From Lysobacterales bacterium (GTDB lineage: Bacteria > Pseudomonadota > Gammaproteobacteria > Xanthomonadales > SZUA-38): a stretch of 64,000 nt of DNA. The DNA lies in assembly GCA_028285525.1 (NCBI GenBank), contig JANQOZ010000024.1, forward strand, positions 1 to 64,000, written 5' to 3'. Positions 34,369 to 41,154 of the stretch are shown in pieces (position 1 is the stretch's first letter; each line of letters opens with the position of its first letter). The notes below the pieces were generated by a model, which ran no database searches, had not been told where the DNA came from, and saw nothing but the letters and a program-made list of their open reading frames with translations. The position numbers were made by a program, and so were the translations under genes.

Positions 34369-35946
34369 TTAGTGTGTGGCGCTCGAAATGGTGCAGTTGC
34401 GCCCGGCGCTCTTCGCGGCGTAGAGGGAGACGTCCGCTTTTTCGACCAGGTCTGAGATCGACTGGCCAGGCTCAAGCTCAGCGATACCCACCGAGATGGT
34501 GACCTGCACGCGCTTGTCGCGGAACGCAAAGGGGCAGTTGCCGATCGCTTCGCGAATCTTTTCCGCCACGGGCACCGCCTTTTCCAGAGGCGTTTCGACC
34601 AGCAGAATGACAAACTCTTCGCCGCCGTAGCGGCAGACAAAATCGGACTTGCGCAGATTGCCGGCGATCAGCGCGCCGACCTCTACGATGACGGTATCGC
34701 CTGCCTTGTGGCCATAGCGATCGTTGACCAGCTTGAAATGGTCGATGTCGGCCACGGCCAGCGACAGCTTGTTGCCGTAGCGGACGGCCCGTTCGAACTC
34801 CTGCTGGGCCCGCTCGAGGAACCCGGAGCGGTTTGGCAGTCCGGTGAGCGGGTCAAGCTGAGTCTTGACGCGCAGGTGGCTGATCTCGTTATACAGCTCG
34901 TTGCACTCGGCGTGCGCTTCGCCAAGCTTGTCCTGCAGCAGCCCGATGCTGGCTTCAAATTTCTTGTGTCGGATGGCCTCTACCTCGGTAAAGGTATTGA
35001 GCGTGCCAGTCATCTGTTCAACTTCGCTTTCGACCGCCTGCTGAAGCTGACGCAGGTTGGTCGAGCTGGCGATCTTGCCGCGGATGTTTTCCGCGCCACG
35101 CGAGAGCTCCTCCTGAAGCCGGGTGCGCTCGGCGTAAGCATCCTGCTCATCGCCGACGCTGCTCTTGATGCTGGCCTCCAGCTCATCGAACTGTCCGGCC
35201 ATCTGCTGCACAAATTCCTCGAAGCGCTTCTGTTCGCTGCGGCGAATCTCGCCGGCAAGCTCGGCGACCGACTCCAGAATATCGGGCATCGAGTCGAACA
35301 CCAGCGTCTCGGAAAGCTGCTTGCGCAGCGCGTTCACCTGCTCGACCTGAACCTCGTCACTTTCGAGGTGATTGACCAGGACCATCAGCGTGTTGCGCAT
35401 GTGCTCAAGGGCTTCGGCGGTCGCCTCGGCGTCAGCGGCAGCGGGAGCGGCGTCGCCGGTGGCCTGTCCTTTCTTGGCGTCGGCCGGCGCCAGCCGCGCC
35501 TGGAGGGCGCTCTGCAGCGTCTCGTGGTATTCCTTCAGGAATTTCTGAAAATCGCAGCGGTCGTTGCGCAGCGAGTTGGCCAGGCTCTTGCGCTTGCGGC
35601 GCAGCTGCCAGCCGGGTTTCAGCAGGTCGATGACGTGGAGCAGGCGATGGCCGATGTTGGCGTTGTCGGCGCGGGTCCGTTTGGTCTTGGCGTCGATCGC
35701 CAGGATTCCCTTGGACACCTCCGCGACCAGCGCCTCCACGACGGGTGCGCTCGTGGTGCTGCGCATCTTCTTGCGGAGCATCCCCAGCTGGGAATCGAGC
35801 TCATCGTCGATACCCGAGGCCGCGTGGCTCATCCGGATAATGCCGTTGCGCAGCTGTTCGACCAGCTGCTCCTGGCCTCGGTCCGACGCGTCAGCCTGAG
35901 AAGGTCTCGGGGAACTGCTGGGTGAGGTTGCGGTGTTCACAGCCAT
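34369..35946 (-). CDS. Diguanylate cyclase (GGDEF) with long helical N-terminus
   Basis: 525 aa. The C-terminal GGDEF domain begins near LDPLTGLPNR. It has the active-site GGEEF at about residues 441-445 and an inhibitory I-site, RKSD, five residues before it (432-435), so feedback-inhibited c-di-GMP synthesis is predicted. The first 350 residues are predicted helical and charged, with no transmembrane segment and no sensor domain I can name. It lies 24 bp after pomB and 18 bp before the hybrid kinase, suggesting control of motility by c-di-GMP. Confidence 0.9.
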   Translation of the reverse strand: MAVNTATSPSSSPRPSQADASDRGQEQLVEQLRNGIIRMSHAASGIDDELDSQLGMLRKKMRSTTSAPVVEALVAEVSKGILAIDAKTKRTRADNANIGHRLLHVIDLLKPGWQLRRKRKSLANSLRNDRCDFQKFLKEYHETLQSALQARLAPADAKKGQATGDAAPAAADAEATAEALEHMRNTLMVLVNHLESDEVQVEQVNALRKQLSETLVFDSMPDILESVAELAGEIRRSEQKRFEEFVQQMAGQFDELEASIKSSVGDEQDAYAERTRLQEELSRGAENIRGKIASSTNLRQLQQAVESEVEQMTGTLNTFTEVEAIRHKKFEASIGLLQDKLGEAHAECNELYNEISHLRVKTQLDPLTGLPNRSGFLERAQQEFERAVRYGNKLSLAVADIDHFKLVNDRYGHKAGDTVIVEVGALIAGNLRKSDFVCRYGGEEFVILLVETPLEKAVPVAEKIREAIGNCPFAFRDKRVQVTISVGIAELEPGQSISDLVEKADVSLYAAKSAGRNCTISSATH

Positions 35947-35970
35947 CTTTTCGTCTCGCTTTTCACAGTT

Positions 35971-36963
35971 TTACTGCGCTCTGTTGGTCAGATCCCGAGC
36001 TGGCGGTTCGGGGATTTCGGGCTTCATTTCCTCGTTATCGGCCGGCGGTTCAGATTTCTGAAGCATCTCGCCAACATTTGTCACACTCTTTGTCGGCATG
36101 ACCAGGGAGACCTCCACCCGCCGGTTGAGGGCGCGATTCTCGCGGCTGTCGTTCGGAGCAATCGGGCGCGTGTCGGCAAATCCGCGAATCTGCAGCCGAT
36201 CGGGCGCAAAGGCCGCTTCGTTTGTCATATAGCGCACGAACGCTGCGGCCCGGGCCGAGGACAGCTCCCAGTTCGAGGGGTAGCGCGCGGTTTTGATCGG
36301 TACGTCGTCGGTGTGTCCGGCGACCACCACCTCACCCTCGGTGGCTTTGAGCGTTTCGGTCATTTTTTGCAGCACCGGCAGGAACTGTTTGCTCAACGTT
36401 GCGCTGCCGGACTCGAACGATCCCTTTTCCCGCACCCGAATCGCCACGCGCTCCGGCGTTGCAACGACCTCGATCATGCCCAGCTCGATCTCGTCGTTGA
36501 GGGCTTTGGCGATCATTTTTGCCGCCTCAAGAATCGATGGGTCGATGGGCGGCGTATCGGTGGGATCCTCGACAGGCTGCTCGGGCTTTTCGGTTGGGTC
36601 AGCCGTCTCCTCGGCCTTACCCTTGAAGTCGGAGTCGCTGAAATCGAGGTTTTGCTTGGTCTCGTCGGTGCTTTCCTGCTGGAGCACAATCGTAAAGGTC
36701 TGGGTGGGCTTACCCGGACTGAACTCCTGGGCAATGATGCTCGTGCCCTTGGGAATTTCCTTGCTTTTGATCTGACGCTGGACGCCGAACGCCTCGCTCA
36801 TGGAGCCGGCAACCTGCTTGTACTTCTTGATCTCCATCTCGGAGAACGACAGCAGAAGCACGAAGAAGCACATGAGCAGCGCCATGAGGTCGGCGAAGGT
36901 CGCTAGCCAACCGCCGCCTTCGCCGCCGTCCTCCTCCAGGCCTGCGTCGAGATCGTCACTCAT
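35971..36963 (-). CDS. pomB: Flagellar stator protein, PomB/MotB family
   Basis: 330 aa. A single membrane helix carries the ion-binding Asp25 in TFADLMALLMCFFVLLLSF. The next segment (KQVAGSMSEAFGVQ, then IPKGTSIIAQEF) is very like Vibrio PomB. The OmpA-like peptidoglycan-binding domain (about 185-310) has VVAGHTDDVPI and NRALNRRVEVSL. With PomA it forms the torque-generating ion channel; Na+ coupling is inferred from PomB similarity. It shares one base with the pomA stop. Confidence 0.92.
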   Translation of the reverse strand: MSDDLDAGLEEDGGEGGGWLATFADLMALLMCFFVLLLSFSEMEIKKYKQVAGSMSEAFGVQRQIKSKEIPKGTSIIAQEFSPGKPTQTFTIVLQQESTDETKQNLDFSDSDFKGKAEETADPTEKPEQPVEDPTDTPPIDPSILEAAKMIAKALNDEIELGMIEVVATPERVAIRVREKGSFESGSATLSKQFLPVLQKMTETLKATEGEVVVAGHTDDVPIKTARYPSNWELSSARAAAFVRYMTNEAAFAPDRLQIRGFADTRPIAPNDSRENRALNRRVEVSLVMPTKSVTNVGEMLQKSEPPADNEEMKPEIPEPPARDLTNRAQ

Positions 36964-37730
36964 CAGGCGTCAGCCGTTGAGTAAGCGTCGCGCTTATCCT
37001 GGGGCAGATAGTTGATCAACAGCTGTTCCAGCACCTTGGGATGCGTTCCGCTCTGAATGCCCTGGATCGATTCGAGGATCAGCTTTTTGTTGAGCGACTC
37101 CTCGCGGCTGCGGAGCTTAAGCTTCTCGGCGATCGGAATAGCGATCGCGTTGGCCACCACTGCACCGTAGAGCGTCGTCAGCAGCGCGACGGCCATCGCC
37201 GGCCCAATGGTCTTGGGGTCTTCCATGGTGCTCAGCATCTGAACCAGGCCGATCAGCGTGCCGATCATGCCCATGGCGGGGGCGACCTCGCCGGTGGCCG
37301 TAAAGGTGTTGGCGCCCGTGGTCTGATGCTGGATGGTCAGGCTGATGTCGTTGGACAGGCAGTGTTTGATGACGTCCGTATCCTGGCCGTCGATGCACAT
37401 GTTGATGCCTTTGGCAAAGAACGGATGGGAGATGGGCTTGTCTTCAATCGCCAGGATACCGTCCTTGCGGACGATCGTTGCCAGCTCGACTGCTTCGTGG
37501 ATCAGGTCCTCCGGGGACTGACCCTTGTGCAGGAAGGCGCCGACGGCCACCTTGAAGGAGCCGAGAAACTGGGCCAGCGTGATGCGCGACAGGACCACCA
37601 TCAGCGTACCGCCGATAACAATCAGCAGCGAAGGCGCGTTGATAAAACCCAGCGCGTTACCGCCAATCAGCACGGCGCCGGTGATAATGCCGAACGCGCC
37701 CAACAATCCGAGTAGGGTTGCAATATCCAT
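36963..37730 (-). CDS. pomA: Flagellar motor stator protein, PomA/MotA family
   Basis: 255 aa, close to Vibrio PomA (253), with four membrane helices. The N-terminus MDIATLLGLLGAFGII, the GEVAPAMGMIGTLIGLVQML helix and the AMAVALLTTLYGAVVAN helix are PomA-like. The cytoplasmic loop includes the charged segment contacting FliG. The gene follows a sigma-28 promoter and starts the stator-cyclase-kinase run. Confidence 0.93.
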   Translation of the reverse strand: MDIATLLGLLGAFGIITGAVLIGGNALGFINAPSLLIVIGGTLMVVLSRITLAQFLGSFKVAVGAFLHKGQSPEDLIHEAVELATIVRKDGILAIEDKPISHPFFAKGINMCIDGQDTDVIKHCLSNDISLTIQHQTTGANTFTATGEVAPAMGMIGTLIGLVQMLSTMEDPKTIGPAMAVALLTTLYGAVVANAIAIPIAEKLKLRSREESLNKKLILESIQGIQSGTHPKVLEQLLINYLPQDKRDAYSTADA

Positions 37731-37781
37731 AAAGCTGTCTTTTGCCTGACTAACGCACCACGGGATGGATGCTCACCTCAG

Positions 37782-37808
37782 GTATCGACCGATCGGCGCA
37801 AAAATTTA
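37782..37808 (-). promoter_or_regulatory. Sigma-28 (FliA) promoter of pomAB
   Basis: Read on the minus strand: TAAATTTT (37808-37801), an 11-base spacer, and GTCGATAC (37789-37782). The consensus is TAAAGTTT-N11-GCCGATAA, so 7 and 6 of 8 positions match at exact spacing. It lies about 50 bp before pomA, within the 231-bp gap after DUF2802. Confidence 0.8.
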
Positions 37809-37810
37809 GC

Positions 37811-37830
37811 CCTAAGTTAGGCCTAAGTTA
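37811..37830. repeat. Direct repeat upstream of the pomA promoter
   Basis: CCTAAGTTA occurs at 37811-37819 and 37822-37830, an 11-bp period (one helical turn). The junction forms the palindrome TTAGGCCTAA. It is placed immediately upstream of the sigma-28 element, where an activator or repressor would bind. No known site recognised. Confidence 0.6.
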
Positions 37831-37961
37831 ATCTTGGGAGGGTCTTTTTGAGCGGCGGGGCAGGGTGTTGTTGACGCGGTAAAAAAGGTGGCAGCGGGGC
37901 CCGTTTTGGGTCCGGATCGCCTGAATGGCTTAGCGTGCGCGCAGCGAGGCGCGGGAAGGTC

Positions 37962-38399
37962 TCAGGCGTCGGCGGCCTGCGCGAGCTGCTGGTCGAGCCC
38001 GGCACCTTTGCGGTGCAGCAGCGACAGCAGGTGGGCTTCGCTCGGATTCAGCTTGCCGCGCTGGACCAAGGCATTGAGGCTGCGACCCTCCGACAGGAGA
38101 TTCTTGGCGTCTTCCACCGTCTCTTTACCGTCGTGCCGGGTTTCCAGAAGCGCTACGCGGCTTTCGAGGGTGGTATGCCGCTGGCGCTGCTCCATGGATT
38201 GGCTCAGATGCCCTTTCACAACGCCGGAGATGTCCTTGAGGTCCTGGCGGCAACGCTGGCCGTCAGCTTTGATCAGCCGGAGTTCTGTCAGATGGTCGCG
38301 CTGCTGTTCGCGGCTGCTGCGGACCACCACCCAGGCGATGACCAGAGCGCAGACGGCCAGGAGCAAGGCGGCGGCGGAAATGATGGTTGGGTCGATCAT
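37962..38399 (-). CDS. DUF2802 domain-containing membrane-anchored protein
   Basis: 145 aa from ATG 38399, which overlaps the fliA stop (ATGA). An N-terminal helix (ISAAALLLAVCALVIAWVVV) is followed by a coiled-coil region and the conserved C-terminal DUF2802 segment with NLLSEGRSLNALVQRGKL and SEAHLLSLLHR. DUF2802 genes are found at the ends of flagellar/chemotaxis operons in pseudomonads. Function unknown. A longer reading from 38480 lies inside fliA and was rejected. Confidence 0.85.
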   Translation of the reverse strand: MIDPTIISAAALLLAVCALVIAWVVVRSSREQQRDHLTELRLIKADGQRCRQDLKDISGVVKGHLSQSMEQRQRHTTLESRVALLETRHDGKETVEDAKNLLSEGRSLNALVQRGKLNPSEAHLLSLLHRKGAGLDQQLAQAADA

Positions 38400-39142
38400 G
38401 CCGGTATTGCACCCTTCGGAATCATTTCGGGGTCGAGACGCGAACGCATTCGCGCCAGAATCTGGCCGTGAATCTGGCACACGCGAGACTCGCTGACGCC
38501 GAGGATCTGGCCGATCTCCTTGAGGTTACACTCCTGGTCGTAGTAAAGCGCGAGTACCATCTGCTCACGGGGCGGGAGCGTTTCGATAACGCTCGCCAGA
38601 TACTCACTGAACGCCCCGGCTTCTACATGGTGCTCCGGATCGTCGTGCTCTTCCGCCGCGCCCCCGATGCTGTCACCCCGCTGCTCGAGCAGCGCGTCCC
38701 AGCTGAAGACTGAGAAAGACACCGAGTCCTGCAGCAGGTTGCGATAATCCTCGGAACTCATGCCCATGCCGGCTGCCACGTCCGCCTCGCTGGCTTCCCG
38801 GCCGGTTTCGCCTTCGATCTTGCGGATCACCTCGGACATCTCGCGGATCTTGCGGCGGGTAGACCGCGGTGACCAGTCGTAGCGCCTCAGCTCGTCGAGC
38901 ATCGCGCCGCGGATGCGAATGCTGGCGTAGGTCGCGAAGCTGGCACCGTGGCTGGGGTCGAAGCGCTGGGCTGACTCAAGCAGGCCGATGGCGCCTGCCT
39001 GAATGAGGTCGTCCATGTCCACGGTAGGCGGCACTCGGGCCGCCAGGTGGAGGGCAATCTTTTTGATCAGGCCCGTGTGTTCTTCAATCAGAATCTGCGG
39101 GTGTGCGCATTCTGGCTGCGCGTAGGCGGCTAATCCGTTAAT
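38396..39142 (-). CDS. fliA: Flagellar sigma factor FliA (sigma-28), proposed ATT start codon
   Basis: 248 aa as proposed. Region 2 (DLIQAGAIGLLESAQRFD, ASFATYASIRIRGAMLDELR) and region 4 (QECNLKEIGQILGVSESRVCQIH) are clear. The first in-frame ATG/GTG/TTG is GTG 39034, which would delete the N-terminal helix IEEHTGLIKKIALHLAAR found in all FliA proteins. Reading on upstream, the frame stays open to ATT 39142-39140 and gives NGLAAYAQPE, resembling MNA-type starts of relatives. This restores the normal length (about 240-250). GGGAG lies 9 bp before. The ATT shares a base with the flhG TAA (ATTAA). Gene certain, start codon inferred. Confidence 0.85.
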   Translation of the reverse strand: MNGLAAYAQPECAHPQILIEEHTGLIKKIALHLAARVPPTVDMDDLIQAGAIGLLESAQRFDPSHGASFATYASIRIRGAMLDELRRYDWSPRSTRRKIREMSEVIRKIEGETGREASEADVAAGMGMSSEDYRNLLQDSVSFSVFSWDALLEQRGDSIGGAAEEHDDPEHHVEAGAFSEYLASVIETLPPREQMVLALYYDQECNLKEIGQILGVSESRVCQIHGQILARMRSRLDPEMIPKGAIPA

Positions 39143-40037
39143 GGCTCTGCTCTCCCTTGTTGTGACCGGCGTCCGGTTCGGTCTTTAGCAGCCGCTGGAA
39201 AAACGGGCTGTTTTGGGTTGGTTCACTTTCCGGCCAGCGGCGGACTGCTTCGCCGAGCTTGCGAAATGCACCGGCTGCCGGGCTTCCCGGGTAGCGCTCA
39301 ACGACGGCCCGCTGCTGCTCGACGGCGCGTCGAACCATGGGGTCTTCGGGAATGCCACCCACATATCGTGGGGATACGTTGAGGAAACGTTCGCAGGCAA
39401 CCGCCAGCTTCGAATACATGGTCAGGCCGTCCTGGCTCGACTCATTGCGGTTGCTGAGAATATGAAAACGCTGCATGCCCTCGTCGCGATTGAGGACCTT
39501 CATCAGCGCATAAGCGTCGGTGATCGACGCCGGTTCGTTACAGGCAACAATCAGCAGCTCATCGCAGCCGCTGGCCATAAAGATCACGCTGTCGGATATG
39601 CCGGCGGCCATGTCGACCAGCAGATAGTCGATCTCGCCGGCGAGAGCGGCGAAGTTGCGGCTCAGGGTTTCGTGCTGAGCCTGGGTCAGCGCCATCATTT
39701 GTCTCGCGCCGGAGGTGGCCGGAACAATCTGGATCCCGGCCGGGCCGGGCACGAGTATCTCTTCGAGGGTCCGCTGCTTGTTCAGCACGTGCGAGAGGTC
39801 GAAGGTCGGCTGCAGTCCGAGCAGCACGTCGACGTTCGCCAGGCCCAGGTCAGCGTCGAGAATCATCACCCGCTGATTGGCGTGAGCCAGATCCAGGGCC
39901 AGGTTGATGCAGGTGTTGGTTTTACCAACGCCGCCCTTGCCGCTGGCGATGCCGATGACCTTGACCGGGCTGGCGTCCATGAACTGCTCCAGTTGTCCAC
40001 TGCTGGCGGAATTGCTCTGAGCTGGTCGACTAAGCAC
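39138..40037 (-). CDS. flhG: Flagellar number regulator FlhG (FleN), MinD/ParA-like ATPase
   Basis: 299 aa. The deviant Walker A SGKGGVGKT is at residues 32-40, followed by MILDADLGLANVDVLLG and LLVDMAAGISDSV. It restrains flagellar number and antagonises FlhF/FleQ at the pole. The GTG start overlaps the flhF stop by 8 bp and includes SASSGQLEQF, a possible remnant of the DQAxxLR activator helix. The ATG at 39980 with a GGAG site is a shorter alternative. Confidence 0.93.
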   Translation of the reverse strand: MLSRPAQSNSASSGQLEQFMDASPVKVIGIASGKGGVGKTNTCINLALDLAHANQRVMILDADLGLANVDVLLGLQPTFDLSHVLNKQRTLEEILVPGPAGIQIVPATSGARQMMALTQAQHETLSRNFAALAGEIDYLLVDMAAGISDSVIFMASGCDELLIVACNEPASITDAYALMKVLNRDEGMQRFHILSNRNESSQDGLTMYSKLAVACERFLNVSPRYVGGIPEDPMVRRAVEQQRAVVERYPGSPAAGAFRKLGEAVRRWPESEPTQNSPFFQRLLKTEPDAGHNKGEQSH

Positions 40038-41154
40038 TGGCCTGCTCCCGGGTTTGGGTGGCGATCAGCTTGCGGGTGGCTGGCGACAGCGCGCCCGCGG
40101 CGAGCTGTGCAGCGCGCGCCGGGCGGAGGTCTTCGGGAATCCGCGGTCCGGTTGACAGGTAAGACACCGCGATGCGGCGCTCTACCAGCGTGCTGATCAG
40201 CGGGCCGATGTGATCGAGCTGTTCTGTGTGGCTCAGGATGACGCCCTTCGGATCCAGCAGGCTGAAGCGGGTCAGGGCCTGGTTGAAGATCGCCGGCGCG
40301 AGCGCCGCTGACAGCACCAGGTGCGGCTGCAGGCTGCTGATCTGCGCGTAGGCCTTGAGCTGCTCGATACCACGCTCGCCGTGAATCGAGATTCCGGGGC
40401 TGTCCACCAGCACCAGAGACTTATCTGCATGGTTGTCGAGCTGCTCGCGCAGCTGGCCGCTGGAGCGGGCGATGCTCAGCGGAACCTGGAGCAGCTGCGC
40501 GATGCGCTCGAGCTGCGCGCAGGCACCGATTTTGGTGCTGTCCGTGGTGATCAGCGCCACCTGGTCAGCCCCGTGGGCCAGCAGATAGCGGGTGGCGAGC
40601 TTGGCGATCGTCGCGGTCTTGCCCATGCCCTGGGGGCCCGCGAGCAGGATGCGTCCACCCTGGTTCAGGATGTTGTTGTTGGTGACCGGGATCTTGCGGG
40701 CGAGGCGCACCAGCACCTCGTGCCAGGTGGCCCGAATGCCGCCTTCCTCGAGGTTTTTAAGCAAACTCTCGCTGACGCTCCGGCTGATGCCGCAGCTGGT
40801 CAGATAGCCCGAGCAGGCCGCCGCAATCGGCTCACGCTGCGCGAGATCGCGACCCGCAAGCTGAGACAGGCTCTCGTCGAGCAGGCCGTGCATGCTGCGA
40901 AGCTCCCGGCGCAGCGATTCCATTTCCGCCAGCGCGATGTCGTTGCCGCCCGCAGCTGGCGCGGCCGGGGCGGCGCTCATCACGGCGTTGGCGGCCGCCT
41001 GAGCGGCGTCGGGACCATCCTTGATCTGCGTGACAATTTCGGTGCCGTCACCGGCAGCGTTGCAGGAGATGATGACCGCGTCACCTCCCTGCTCACGCTT
41101 GATCTGGCGCATGACGGTCCGTGCATCCGGGCCGAAGTAGCGTTTCAGCTTCAT
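40030..41154 (-). CDS. flhF: Flagellar biosynthesis SRP-like GTPase FlhF
   Basis: 374 aa with B, N and G domains. The N-terminus MKLKRYFGPDARTVMRQIKREQGGDA, split by a helix turn, is typical. G1 is GPQGMGKTATIAKL (173-186) and G2 ITTDSTKIGA. G3 reads DSPG (251-254) rather than DTAG. At G4 the usual TKLDE is replaced by EQLDH (311-315). The closing GPRIPEDLRPA is conserved. It sets polar flagellar placement. It overlaps flhA by 4 bp. Confidence 0.93.
   Translation of the reverse strand: MKLKRYFGPDARTVMRQIKREQGGDAVIISCNAAGDGTEIVTQIKDGPDAAQAAANAVMSAAPAAPAAGGNDIALAEMESLRRELRSMHGLLDESLSQLAGRDLAQREPIAAACSGYLTSCGISRSVSESLLKNLEEGGIRATWHEVLVRLARKIPVTNNNILNQGGRILLAGPQGMGKTATIAKLATRYLLAHGADQVALITTDSTKIGACAQLERIAQLLQVPLSIARSSGQLREQLDNHADKSLVLVDSPGISIHGERGIEQLKAYAQISSLQPHLVLSAALAPAIFNQALTRFSLLDPKGVILSHTEQLDHIGPLISTLVERRIAVSYLSTGPRIPEDLRPARAAQLAAGALSPATRKLIATQTREQASA

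Noticed and set aside
34708-35925. 405-aa open frame antisense to the diguanylate cyclase
   Set aside because: Shadow frame without a ribosome-binding site or domain.
38396-39034. fliA starting at GTG 39034 (212 aa)
   Set aside because: It would remove the conserved N-terminal helix present in FliA proteins, and the frame is open upstream with matching sequence.
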